A DNA stretch of 33,406 nucleotides. Origin: Fusibacter ferrireducens. GTDB lineage: Bacteria; Bacillota; Clostridia; Peptostreptococcales; Acidaminobacteraceae. Positions 22,861 through 30,843 of this stretch are shown here, piece after piece. The position numbers were made by a program, and so were the translations under genes. Each line of letters begins with the position of its first letter. Position 1 is the first letter of the stretch. Location: NCBI RefSeq assembly GCF_015352425.1, contig NZ_JADKNH010000004.1, positions 1-33,406 on the forward strand, read 5' to 3'. The notes under the pieces are model-generated. The model did no database searches, was not told the DNA's origin, and worked only from the letters and a program-made list of their open reading frames with translations.

Positions 22861-23289
22861 ATGCATCAAGATAATGGTTATTTAAAACTTGAGACACTTT
22901 TAGAAGCATTGGCTGAGTTGAAAGGTCAATGTACTTTTCAATTGATTGACGAATTAGATGCAGATCAACTGACCGTTAAACAAATTGAGTATTTAAAACT
23001 CATTGATGAATTTGAAGCAACCACGATTAGCAATCTGGCAGAGATTTTAGATTTAAAAAAACCCACAGTTACGGAGACTGTTCATAAACTACAAAATCTA
23101 GATTGTGTTATGAAGCACCAATGTTCTCTGGATGGTCGTATTTACTATATTACGCTTACGGACAAGGGTGAAAAACTAGCGCGATTAGATCAGATGAGCT
23201 ATCGTTATTTAGTCGAAAAAATTGTACAGAGGTTGGAAACAAATGAAATTGAGATATTGACTTCATTACTTGAAAAGCTAATGATATGA
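22861..23289 (+). CDS. MarR family transcriptional regulator
   Basis: This 142-aa winged-helix protein has a dimerisation helix, then a recognition segment TISNLAEILDLKKPTVTETVHKLQNLD (about residues 55-81) and the wing DGRIYYITLTDKGEKLA (about 91-107). These are the standard MarR features. The start is uncertain: GTG 22849 abuts GAGGAA, too close for a ribosome site, while ATG 22861 lies 12 nt after it; I use ATG. A MarR-type palindrome lies just upstream, and the lon gene starts 34 nt downstream on the same strand, so the regulator probably controls itself and lon in response to a small ligand or stress. Confidence 0.9.
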   Translation: MHQDNGYLKLETLLEALAELKGQCTFQLIDELDADQLTVKQIEYLKLIDEFEATTISNLAEILDLKKPTVTETVHKLQNLDCVMKHQCSLDGRIYYITLTDKGEKLARLDQMSYRYLVEKIVQRLETNEIEILTSLLEKLMI

Positions 23290-23323
23290 GTTCAATAGAG
23301 AAATTGTGAGAGGAGGCTTTCAT

Positions 23324-25699
23324 ATGAGAAGAGAAGAGATTCATAAGACGTTGAACGTACTAGGTATAACCGATATGGTTTTGTTTAAGGGTACTGAAAT
23401 CACCATTCGAATTGCAAAAGATCCGAATAAAGACTTGGAGAAAAGCCTTATGGCTGATGACTACTATGCACTGGGTATCACTGTTAAAAAGACGATGCCA
23501 GATCATCGATATCAGGTGGGTGATTTTTATAAAACAGGTGTCCTATTAAACGTAAAGAGCATCAAACTTGAACAAGGGTTTTATGTGCTGGATGTTAAGG
23601 CACTTGAGAAAATTAAGGTAGGTCAATTTTTTGAACTTGAAAATGACCTTAAGGCTTCCTATAACTTTGAAGAAGATGTGGTTGACATGGATGAAGCAAC
23701 ACTGCATGAAATGCTGAAGACCATTAAAAAACAGGTAAAAGAGATCAGTGTATATTTCAAGGGCTCTGAACCTTTTGTGCAATATCTTGAAGAGTTGGAT
23801 GACTTGCCTTTAATGTGCGGGGTATTGCTTCAATATATGCAAGTTAAAATAGAAGACAAGCAAGCTATATTTGAAACTTATAGTTATAGTGACAAAGGGA
23901 TGAAAATGATTGATCTTTTGATTAAGCAAAAGGAACTCTTTGCGTTTCAAAAGGAAATTTCTGAAAAGTTTTCAACAGAGGCGAATAAGAATTATAGGAA
24001 AGCATTCTTAAGGGAACAATTAAAGGCCATTCAAGAAGAACTGAATGAATCAGAAGGCGGTTCTAATAAACAAGATTTTAGAGAACGCATTGAAGCTTCT
24101 TTGATGCCAGAAGAGACCAAAAAGATTGCCTTTGATGAACTTACCAAATTTGAAGGCTTGTCACCTCAAAGTGCAGAACGAAATGTCGTTGTCAATTATT
24201 TAGAATTATTGTTGGCTCTCCCTTGGGGTAAACATAAAGCGAAAGAAATCGATATTGAAGAAGCAAGAAAAGTACTTGATAGTGAACATTATGGGTTAAA
24301 AGAAGTCAAGGATCGAATCATTCAGCACCTTGCAGTTATGAAACTCAAAAAAGAAAAGCAGGGATCTATCTTGTTACTCGTTGGACCTCCTGGAACAGGT
24401 AAGACAAGTTTAGGCAAGAGTATTGCGAATGCACTGGATCGACCTTATGTGAGAATGAGTTTAGGCGGCATAAGGGATGAGGCTGAGATCAGAGGGCATA
24501 GACGGACTTATGTGGCGGCTTTGCCAGGTCGAATTATTCAAGGCATGAAAAAAGCAGGTCAAACCAATCCAGTATTCATATTAGATGAAGTGGATAAACT
24601 TATGGTAGGCAATAGTGGTGATCCTGCAAGCGCATTGCTTGAAGTGCTTGATCCTGAACAAAATAATACTTTTGCAGATCATTTTTTAGAGGTGCCTTAT
24701 GATCTATCAGATGTCTTTTTTATAGCAACTGCTAATAATTTGAGGGGTATTCCAGGACCGTTATTAGATCGTATGGAGGTCATACAATTATCCAGTTATA
24801 CCAACCAAGAAAAGTTTCATATTGCTGTGGATCACTTGGTGAACAATGTTCTTGAAGAACATGGACTCTCTTCTTATCAGCTTCAATACAGCGATGAAGC
24901 CATTTTAAAAATTATTGGTGACTATACTCGGGAAGCTGGTGTGAGAGGACTTAAACGTGAACTTGCAAGTGTTGCAAGAGTTGCTACTGAAAAAATAGTG
25001 CTTGGAGAAGTTGATTTGCCGCTTGTAGTGGATGAATTCAAGGTAGAAGAATTCTTGGGAAGGCCAAAGGCAAGACATGATTTGATCGGTAAAAACAATG
25101 CATGTGGTGTTGTGACTGGACTTGCATGGACACCTGTGGGTGGAGATATCCTGTTCATTGAAGGTTCATTTATGCCAGGAAATGGACAAATGATTCTCAC
25201 AGGGCAACTGGGTGATGTCATGAAAGAATCTGCAAGAATTGCACTTAGCCTTGTGAAATCAAGACTGGCATTTCAAACCACAAACTTTGAATTTGCAAAA
25301 AAAGATCTTCATATTCATGTGCCTTCTGGAGCAATTCAGAAAGATGGCCCTTCTGCAGGTGTGGCACTCTTTAGTGCAATTTCATCTTTAGTTTTAGGTA
25401 GAAAAGTGCCTTCAGATATTGCCATGACTGGTGAAGTAACGCTTCGAGGTATGGTGATGCCAGTAGGTGGAATAAAAGAAAAGATTATAGCTGCTCATAG
25501 AGCAGGTGTAAAAAAGGTGTTGATTCCCACAGAAAATATGAAGGATTTGAAAGATATTCCTAGTGAAGTAACAGATGAAATCGTATTCAAACCAATGGAT
25601 ACAATCGAAGAAGTCATAAAAGAACTCTTTGATTTGGATTTGCCAAAAGATCAATTGTTACAGGCACAAGTTTTAGGTGAAATTCATGGATCGCTCTAA
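23324..25699 (+). CDS. lon: ATP-dependent protease Lon (LonA type)
   Basis: This 791-aa protease unfolds and degrades damaged and regulatory proteins. The substrate-binding N-terminal domain (about 1-290) is divergent from textbook LonA. The AAA+ domain follows, with Walker A GPPGTGKT (354-361), Walker B VFILDEVDKL and sensor ATANN. The C-terminal protease domain has catalytic Ser677 in KDGPSAG and Lys718 in GGIKEK. Total length matches E. coli Lon (784). I start at ATG 23324, with GAGAGGAGG upstream, rather than GTG 23306. It lies directly behind a MarR gene, probably in one operon, which is not the usual neighbour for lon. Confidence 0.97.
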   Translation: MRREEIHKTLNVLGITDMVLFKGTEITIRIAKDPNKDLEKSLMADDYYALGITVKKTMPDHRYQVGDFYKTGVLLNVKSIKLEQGFYVLDVKALEKIKVGQFFELENDLKASYNFEEDVVDMDEATLHEMLKTIKKQVKEISVYFKGSEPFVQYLEELDDLPLMCGVLLQYMQVKIEDKQAIFETYSYSDKGMKMIDLLIKQKELFAFQKEISEKFSTEANKNYRKAFLREQLKAIQEELNESEGGSNKQDFRERIEASLMPEETKKIAFDELTKFEGLSPQSAERNVVVNYLELLLALPWGKHKAKEIDIEEARKVLDSEHYGLKEVKDRIIQHLAVMKLKKEKQGSILLLVGPPGTGKTSLGKSIANALDRPYVRMSLGGIRDEAEIRGHRRTYVAALPGRIIQGMKKAGQTNPVFILDEVDKLMVGNSGDPASALLEVLDPEQNNTFADHFLEVPYDLSDVFFIATANNLRGIPGPLLDRMEVIQLSSYTNQEKFHIAVDHLVNNVLEEHGLSSYQLQYSDEAILKIIGDYTREAGVRGLKRELASVARVATEKIVLGEVDLPLVVDEFKVEEFLGRPKARHDLIGKNNACGVVTGLAWTPVGGDILFIEGSFMPGNGQMILTGQLGDVMKESARIALSLVKSRLAFQTTNFEFAKKDLHIHVPSGAIQKDGPSAGVALFSAISSLVLGRKVPSDIAMTGEVTLRGMVMPVGGIKEKIIAAHRAGVKKVLIPTENMKDLKDIPSEVTDEIVFKPMDTIEEVIKELFDLDLPKDQLLQAQVLGEIHGSL

Positions 25700-25739
25700 A
25701 ACATCTATAATTTTAATATCTCTAACATCCTAAAGATAA

Positions 25740-25788
25740 ACCCAGTGTTCAGATGCTTAATATGTTCTTCGCGTTCTGAACACTGGGT
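25740..25788. terminator. Bidirectional terminator between lon and the cysteine desulfidase gene
   Basis: ACCCAGTGTTCAGA (25740-25753) pairs perfectly with TCTGAACACTGGGT (25775-25788). It lies between convergent genes and probably serves both, although the U-runs are short. Confidence 0.75.
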
Positions 25789-25794
25789 ATTTGT

Positions 25795-27120
25795 TTACAT
25801 GGATTGAGTTGATATTTCAGTCTGCATTTGTTTCATGATGCTGAGCATGATTTCATCTGTTTTCATCATGCCCTCATTGGAGAGCGTGTGCAGGTTATCA
25901 ATAGATCTTTCGACTGTGTCTCCAATAATGCCATTAAAAGCGGGAACACATATACCCGCAGCGGCGAGAATTGCAGATTGAACTGCTGCTTGAGCCGAGG
26001 TTGCCAGTTTTAGTGAACACCCTATCTTTGCACCATCACAAATCATGCCACTGGTGTTGGCAAGCATGTTGTTAATAGCGCTATCGAGTTGTTCTCGTGT
26101 TGCGCCCATAAGCCAAGCCAGTCCCACAGATGCACCTGTGCCCGCTGCGACACCACAGCCACATATAGAGGAAAGTCGACCAATAGCATTTTTGATGTAG
26201 CTGTTAACAATGTGACTCATTGCAATGGCTTTGGCGAAATCAATATCTTCAATTTGATTGAGTTCACTATAAGCTACAATGGGAAGGATAGCAGTTAGAC
26301 CGTTGTTGCCACTACCATTAGAGCTCATTACTGGCAGGCTTACACCATCCATTCTTGCATCAGAGGCACTTGCAGTTAAGATCATAGCGCGTGTGGAGAG
26401 ATCATCCGTAAGTGCTTTAGAATTTTGAAGTGTACGTCCAACCTGCATGCCTGCTGAATGTGTGAGACCATACTCTGCAATACTGCGATTCATAGTGGCC
26501 CCTTGCATCAAGAATGAAAGGGACTCAAAAGACATGAGTTCGATATTTTCAATGAGGGTTGATATGGATAAATTAAAAAGTGGATTTTCTTCGACAGTGG
26601 AGACGTTGTCATCTATTTGATCCAATAAAATTTGCTGATCAGATGATAGGAAAACAAATTGATTATGTCTGTCCATAATGATTGCTTTAGCGGTATGAGT
26701 GTCCGTTTTTATAGAGACTTCAATATCAATTTTGTGAGCAGTATCCTTAATATCTAAGATGAGCATCCCCTTGCGAATGATGTCTTTGGCAAGTGTAACA
26801 TCTTGGTCAGTAACTGTAGAAAGTACTTTTAAATCATTTTCACTTTTACCGCTTGTGTAACCAAGTGCAGCAGCAATGGCAAGTCCGACCTCTCTTGTTC
26901 CTGGAATGCCTACTGAAAGACCGTTTTTATAGATATTAGGGCTGACAGACACATGGATTTCTTTGAGAAGATCAGTTTCTTTCAAAAGTTCTTTTGCTTT
27001 GGCAACTGCCAGTGCAACGGCAACTGGTTCTGTGCAACCCATTGCAGGGACGACTTCCTTTTGAAGTGTTGATAGGATTAAACTTTGGATCTCTTCTGGA
27101 CTGTTTATGAATGTACGCAT
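25795..27120 (-). CDS. L-cysteine desulfidase family protein (UPF0597, CyuA/YhaM-like)
   Basis: This 441-aa protein of the UPF0597 family has members that split L-cysteine into pyruvate, ammonia and sulfide using an Fe-S cluster and are related to the alpha part of Fe-S serine dehydratase. Conserved cysteines are Cys29 in MGCTEPVAVALA, Cys320 and Cys322 in SSICGCGVAAGTG, and Cys361 and Cys368 in SGMICDGAKIGCSLK. The glycine-rich SSNGSGNNGL is also typical. AAAGGAG precedes the ATG and a near-consensus promoter is at 27178-27206. It is a single gene ending in a terminator shared with lon. An OsmC-type thiol protein and a CsoR/CstR-like site occur 3 kb away, possibly linked to sulfide handling. 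Confidence 0.9.
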   Translation of the reverse strand: MRTFINSPEEIQSLILSTLQKEVVPAMGCTEPVAVALAVAKAKELLKETDLLKEIHVSVSPNIYKNGLSVGIPGTREVGLAIAAALGYTSGKSENDLKVLSTVTDQDVTLAKDIIRKGMLILDIKDTAHKIDIEVSIKTDTHTAKAIIMDRHNQFVFLSSDQQILLDQIDDNVSTVEENPLFNLSISTLIENIELMSFESLSFLMQGATMNRSIAEYGLTHSAGMQVGRTLQNSKALTDDLSTRAMILTASASDARMDGVSLPVMSSNGSGNNGLTAILPIVAYSELNQIEDIDFAKAIAMSHIVNSYIKNAIGRLSSICGCGVAAGTGASVGLAWLMGATREQLDSAINNMLANTSGMICDGAKIGCSLKLATSAQAAVQSAILAAAGICVPAFNGIIGDTVERSIDNLHTLSNEGMMKTDEIMLSIMKQMQTEISTQSM

Positions 27121-27177
27121 GATTTTTACGCTCCTTTAATTAAGACTTGTCGTTGTTACGCATACTCGTCACGATTA

Positions 27178-27206
27178 TTTATAGTTAATTGCAAGAATAA
27201 TGCCAA
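27178..27206 (-). promoter_or_regulatory. Promoter of the cysteine desulfidase gene
   Basis: On the minus strand TTGGCA (27201-27206), a 17-nt spacer and TATAAA (27178-27183), about 50 nt ahead of the predicted leader end and ATG 27120. Confidence 0.6.
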
Positions 27207-27248
27207 CGCATTTGGGGCGATTTTGTCTTGAAATGAGACTAAAACGGG

Positions 27249-27340
27249 GCAAAAGAAAGCGTTTGAGAAATCTATTTTCTCAAAAAGAGAAATAAAATCT
27301 CTTTTTGAGAAAACAGGGTTTATTTAGAGCTTTCTTTGGC
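27249..27340. other. Nested and mutually exclusive hairpins in an intergenic region
   Basis: A perfect 16-bp stem (27275-27290 with 27298-27313, loop AATAAAA) is nested in an outer stem GCAAAAGAAAGC (27249-27260) with GCTTTCTTTGGC (27329-27340). An alternative pairing exists: TTTGAGAAA (27262-27270) can also pair with TTTCTCAAA (27276-27284). This region is upstream of the desulfidase promoter and beyond the HD-GYP terminator, so which strand is transcribed is unclear. The rest of 27121-27497 holds the promoter, a terminator and a short repeat remnant, and no gene. Confidence 0.55.
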
Positions 27341-27345
27341 ACATG

Positions 27346-27384
27346 AAAAAACCATCTCATCTTTAATGATGGGATGGTTTTTTT
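27346..27384. terminator. Terminator downstream of the HD-GYP gene
   Basis: AAAAAACCATCTCAT and the later ATGGGATGGTTTTTTT form a stem with A and T runs on either side, so it can act on both strands. The HD-GYP gene on the minus strand is the obvious client. Confidence 0.75.
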
Positions 27385-27388
27385 ACAC

Positions 27389-27406
27389 CAAGATTTGAGC
27401 CGAAAG
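27389..27406 (+). repeat. 18-bp remnant of the terminator-associated repeat (site 4)
   Basis: CAAGATTTGAGCCGAAAG is identical over 18 bp to the beginning of the repeat at 33315-33406. It lies 5 bp after the T-run of the terminator at 27346-27384, in the same orientation as the other copies. The following sequence to 27497 no longer matches and holds no gene. Confidence 0.6.
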
Positions 27407-27497
27407 ATTTTATTCGAGGCTTGAATCGAGAAAATCATAAGCGAAAAGGGTTATAAGATTTTAGAGGACAATGAACCTCTGGGACAATACATCTACT

Positions 27498-29456
27498 TTA
27501 AAGATGAACCTGTTTAAACTTGTTTTTTACCACAAGCAACTCATCGAGACTTTCGAACAAAGCGTCAACAATATCGGGATCAAAGTGTTTGCCTCGGCCC
27601 TCTGTAATAATTTTTAGGGTTGTCTCCAGAGTAAAAGGTTCCTTATAAGGTCTTTTTGAAAGCAAAGCATCAAATACGTCTGCAACGGTTACAATGCGTG
27701 CACAGAGCGGAATATTTTCGCCTGAAAGACCAGAGGGATAGCCGGAACCATCATACTTTTCATGATGATTTTGAGCAATTTCAATGCCCATTGAGAATAA
27801 GCTGCGGCCTTTATTTTTTACATTTTCTTCTGCTTCTCGCAAGACATTTGCGCCATAAATGGTATGTGTCTTCATAATTTCAAATTCTTCTTTTGTGAGT
27901 TTTCCCGGTTTAAGCAAAATGTAATCCGGAATTCCCACTTTACCAATATCATGCATCGGACTAAATTTGACAAGGTCTACAATATAAGTATTTGTAATGA
28001 TATCCTTATATTTAGGCGAATCTTTTAATTTCTTTGCAATGATGCTCACGTAGCGACTCATGCGCACCAAGTGATCGCCTGTATCTTCATCTCTAGCTTC
28101 GCTTAATTTCGCCAGAGCAAGAACGCTAGAGTAAACTAAATCGTCCACAAATATATTCTTTTGAAAGGACAATGCAATTGAGTTGCTGAGGATCTTTAAA
28201 TACTCTATGTGCTTTTTATGATAGACATTTTTATGATCGCTTGAAAAAAATATAAATCCAATAGGTTTGCCATTGGCTTCAAGTGGCAGGGTTATAGATG
28301 CCTTTACATTATGATCTAGCAAAATTTGACTGTATTTTTTTATGGGTCTATTGTCAAAATAGGCCTCGAAATCATTGATAATTCTAGGTTCTTTAAGTGT
28401 CATGATCTGCCCTAAACTCGTCTCTGATAAAGATACTTCGTATCCAATAAGCGCTTCTGCAAGGCCTTGGTGAGATATCTCTGAAATGCCATATGAGGCA
28501 ACGACTTTCATAGGGTTACCATTTTTAAGCAATGCAATGCCAATATAGGAATAGGGTAAAAAATGATTAAAGGATTTATAAATATAATCAAGCGTTTCTG
28601 TAAATGAATCGTAAGTATTAATTTTTTCAGTGAGCTCCAATGTTTCTTTAAAACCTGAAAACATGGCTTCCACTTCGTTGGCAATTGCATTGCCTTTATA
28701 CATTCCATGAGTGTTATTACTCTCCAACCCGAGCATATCAATATGTTTGTAAAAAACATTCAAAGCTTTAAACAGATCAGAATACATTTGATACATCAGA
28801 AAGCTTGTGACAACAGCGACAAACGCCACGAGGAAGAAAATCAGGTTTCTAAAAAACTCATATTGATGGACCATGTGATTTTCAAATACAGTTAGTATTA
28901 AATCCGAGTGCAAAAGAAGTGACTCGTTGTTCTCATTGATATAAACAAGCGCTTTTTTAAAGGTCGAACTTTTGTAATCATATTCTGCAATTTCTCGAAT
29001 GGATAGATTAAAATCGCCCCAAATGTCAACAATGTAGTTCAGCTCCGGCTCTATTTTTTGGAGTAGCTTACCGGGAATTTTAATAATTTCATCATTGAAT
29101 AGGATTGTCCCAGTAGCTAAGTTTTCATAGACAGCCTGATATGTACTTCCATCTTCTACAAGATGTTGTTTTATGGTTGCAATTTTTTGAGTTAAGACTG
29201 AATCCGATTGAATGGAATCTCCAGAACTGAGTTCTTCATTGACGACGTAGAGTCTACTGGCATTTTTTGAGAGAGATTGTGTCAACATGCGTTGCTTGCC
29301 TAATATATTGATGGCTTTTGCATTGTTTTTAAGTAATTCTCCTGAGTAGAGTGAAATAAAGAGAATGGATATGATCCCAATGACGATAATGAGCAAATAG
29401 ACTAAAAAACGTTTTTTTATTGTCACAAAAAATTTTTTTCTATTTTTGTTTTGCAA
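27498..29456 (-). CDS. HD-GYP c-di-GMP phosphodiesterase with PilJ-like and GAF sensor domains
   Basis: This 652-aa membrane receptor has a first TM at about residues 15-38. An extracytoplasmic helical sensor follows that opens with NAKAINILGKQRMLTQSLSKNA, the PilJ/type-IV-pilus methyl-accepting signature. A second TM is near 212-233. A GAF domain (about 275-415) precedes the HD-GYP domain (about 445-640), with SPMHDIGKVGIPD, HH-E-KYDGSGYP and DVFDALLSKRPYK; the metal-binding residues are intact, so c-di-GMP hydrolysis is likely. I chose the TTG start at 29454-29456, because GGAGG lies 5 nt upstream; the longer frame would start inside the ribosome site. It is a single-gene unit before the terminator at 27346-27384. 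Confidence 0.93.
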   Translation of the reverse strand: MQNKNRKKFFVTIKKRFLVYLLIIVIGIISILFISLYSGELLKNNAKAINILGKQRMLTQSLSKNASRLYVVNEELSSGDSIQSDSVLTQKIATIKQHLVEDGSTYQAVYENLATGTILFNDEIIKIPGKLLQKIEPELNYIVDIWGDFNLSIREIAEYDYKSSTFKKALVYINENNESLLLHSDLILTVFENHMVHQYEFFRNLIFFLVAFVAVVTSFLMYQMYSDLFKALNVFYKHIDMLGLESNNTHGMYKGNAIANEVEAMFSGFKETLELTEKINTYDSFTETLDYIYKSFNHFLPYSYIGIALLKNGNPMKVVASYGISEISHQGLAEALIGYEVSLSETSLGQIMTLKEPRIINDFEAYFDNRPIKKYSQILLDHNVKASITLPLEANGKPIGFIFFSSDHKNVYHKKHIEYLKILSNSIALSFQKNIFVDDLVYSSVLALAKLSEARDEDTGDHLVRMSRYVSIIAKKLKDSPKYKDIITNTYIVDLVKFSPMHDIGKVGIPDYILLKPGKLTKEEFEIMKTHTIYGANVLREAEENVKNKGRSLFSMGIEIAQNHHEKYDGSGYPSGLSGENIPLCARIVTVADVFDALLSKRPYKEPFTLETTLKIITEGRGKHFDPDIVDALFESLDELLVVKNKFKQVHL

Positions 29457-29526
29457 TTGAACCTCCAAGTAATTCTAAATATATAATTTGCTTATATAAA
29501 GTTTATCATATTTTTAGGAAAATAAT

Positions 29527-29559
29527 CAAAAAAAGAACGCTAAAATGGATATAGCGTTC
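29527..29559 (-). terminator. Terminator of the NapH-like gene
   Basis: GAACGCTA (29535-29542) and TAGCGTTC (29552-29559) form an 8-bp stem. On the minus strand the U-run (A29527-29534) follows. A second small hairpin (GTAAGA/TCTTAC, near 29574-29588) precedes it. Confidence 0.75.
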
Positions 29560-29594
29560 AAATGAGGTGGTGGTAAGAACATCTTACCCCTTTA

Positions 29595-30098
29595 TTAATC
29601 AAACAGACGGAAGCCTGATTTGATTTCAATACTTTTAGTTGGGCAAACATCGACACACTTTAAACACTTAGAGCAGTTGAAAGCCTCGCCAGGGTTACTT
29701 TTCTGGGGTTTATAAAAACTGTAGGATGGATTAAGTTTTGTGATGTAACAAGTTTTATCGCAAGCGCCACAAGATGTACATGAAGTCGTGACGGTCTTGA
29801 TCTTAAAGAAACTGTATTTATTTAAGAATCCCTGAGCCCATGAAATGGGGCAGCCTAACTTATGATAGTTGTACATATGTTGAGCGGACTGATCCGATGA
29901 CATGCCCTTGGTCATCCATTCCATGATAAATCCCATGGGGCACATCCATTTGCAAAAGGTTTTTCCCATGAAAACACCGAGTAGACTTGCTAGACCAAAG
30001 ATAACCCATAGACTGATACCTGTGGTAAAAATAGCAATAGCTGTGATCAATCCAAAGAAGAATTGTATCCATTGACGATAGGGGATTAGTTTTGACAT
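29595..30098 (-). CDS. NapH/MauN-like 4Fe-4S membrane protein
   Basis: This 167-aa protein has two adjacent hydrophobic segments (about residues 11-45), then GKTFCKWMCPMGF, the NapH-type Cys-x3-Cys-Pro motif. Two ferredoxin clusters follow: CTSCGACDKTC (106-116) and CSKCLKCVDVCP (near 142-153). NapH-like proteins pass electrons from quinols across the membrane; members with only two TM segments probably serve other reductases. I start at ATG 30098 (AAAGGAG 6 nt upstream), not 60 codons earlier, since the longer frame runs through the operator and promoter. It is divergent from the OsmC-type gene. A CsoR/CstR-like palindrome in its 5' leader suggests metal- or sulfur-responsive repression. Confidence 0.82.
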   Translation of the reverse strand: MSKLIPYRQWIQFFFGLITAIAIFTTGISLWVIFGLASLLGVFMGKTFCKWMCPMGFIMEWMTKGMSSDQSAQHMYNYHKLGCPISWAQGFLNKYSFFKIKTVTTSCTSCGACDKTCYITKLNPSYSFYKPQKSNPGEAFNCSKCLKCVDVCPTKSIEIKSGFRLFD

Positions 30099-30119
30099 GT
30101 GGAACTCCTTTACAATCTC

Positions 30120-30137
30120 ACCCCCTGTGCAGGGGGT
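30120..30137. promoter_or_regulatory. GC-rich palindrome resembling a CsoR/CstR-type operator
   Basis: ACCCCCT-GTGC-AGGGGGT lies in AT-rich surroundings, between the -10 of the NapH-like gene and its start codon. Poly-C/poly-G palindromes of this kind (TACCCCC/GGGGGTA) are recognised by CsoR, RcnR and CstR repressors. A repressor here would block the NapH-like transcript near its start. No such repressor gene is in the window. Confidence 0.55.
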
Positions 30138-30148
30138 ATCTGATGAAC

Positions 30149-30178
30149 AGTATATCATAGGTTTGTGGTGGAAATCAA
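30149..30178 (-). promoter_or_regulatory. Probable promoter of the NapH-like gene
   Basis: On the minus strand TTGATT (30173-30178), an 18-nt spacer and TATACT (30149-30154). The predicted transcript start is about 30142, so the palindrome at 30120-30137 falls just inside the leader. Confidence 0.5.
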
Positions 30179-30222
30179 CCGTTAAAATATGGTATGATAA
30201 AATAAAAAGCGAGGGATATGAA

Positions 30223-30624
30223 ATGGATACTAAAGAAATACGCTTAAAATTTTCGAATGAGTTTGAAGGTAAACTCATTGCACCTCATGGAACTGCTCTC
30301 GTTGGTGGCGAGGAGGGTATGCTAGCACCCTATGATATGCTTTTGGGTGCACTGGGATCTTGTCTTTATGCCACTTTTTTAGGCATAGCAAAGAAAAAAC
30401 GCATTGGATTTGAACGCATAGAAATGCATGTTGAAGGAGAAAAGAGAGAGGAAATACCGACAACACTCAAATGGGTCAATGTAAAGTTTACAATCATAAA
30501 TGCCGAAAAAGAGTTAGGACTCACACAAGCGGCTAAACTTGCAACCGAATATTGTTCTATCTATCAAACCATTTCACAGGTTGCTGAAATGTCATATGAG
30601 GTGATTTTCGCTGATGCTGTTTGA
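30223..30624 (+). CDS. OsmC-family protein
   Basis: This 133-aa cytoplasmic protein has the OsmC/Ohr fold pattern. The central helix LLGALGSCLYATFLGIAKKK carries the first conserved Cys near residue 47, and EYCSIYQTISQVAEMSYEVIF carries the second near residue 112. Such proteins reduce peroxides or process thiols/persulfides via the Cys pair. I start at ATG 30223 with GAGGG 7 nt upstream; the longer frame from 30097 overlaps the divergent gene's start. Odd feature: the final codons (VIFADAV-stop) fall within the first bases of the dispersed repeat at 30602, so the native C-terminus may have been replaced by insertion. Divergent from the NapH-like gene with a shared regulatory region. Confidence 0.88.
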   Translation: MDTKEIRLKFSNEFEGKLIAPHGTALVGGEEGMLAPYDMLLGALGSCLYATFLGIAKKKRIGFERIEMHVEGEKREEIPTTLKWVNVKFTIINAEKELGLTQAAKLATEYCSIYQTISQVAEMSYEVIFADAV

Positions 30625-30777
30625 GGTTGAACATCTCTCATCACAGCTTTTAGCTCAAATCTTGTTATATAATAACATTTGAGTCATCTCAGGATGCCTC
30701 AAACCGATTTTCGCTGACGCTGTTTGAGGTTGAACATTCCTCATCACAGCTTTTAGCTCAAATCTTGTTATTTTAAT
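30602..30777 (-). repeat. Terminator-associated repeat, two units (site 2)
   Basis: About 1.7 units with a 103-bp period (GATTTTCGCT begins at 30603 and 30706). Sequence matches the arrays at 477-727 and 33315-33406. On the minus strand it begins directly after the terminator at 30778-30822 with TTAAAATAACAAGATTTGAGC, the same junction as at the other sites. Its far end covers the last codons of the OsmC-type gene. Between units, TGTTAT/AATAACA and CTCAAA/TTTGAG make a strong hairpin. No gene is seen from 30625 to 30843. Confidence 0.9.
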
Positions 30778-30822
30778 AAAAAAGTCACAATTTAACTTTA
30801 CTGGGAAAGTTAAATTGTGACT
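30778..30822 (-). terminator. Terminator of the DUF2202 gene
   Basis: AGTCACAATTTAACTTT (30783-30799) pairs perfectly over 17 bp with AAAGTTAAATTGTGACT (30806-30822). The minus-strand U-run (A30778-30783) follows. Confidence 0.85.
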
Positions 30823-30843
30823 CTATGAGAAAAAAAGGGAAGA

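Noticed and set aside
27275-27313. Ordinary terminator of the HD-GYP gene
   Set aside because: The stem lies beyond a better terminator at 27346-27384 and is not followed by a U-run on the minus strand.
30099-30278. Longer start for the NapH-like gene
   Set aside because: Would overlap the divergent gene, the promoter and the operator; AAAGGAG fits ATG 30098.
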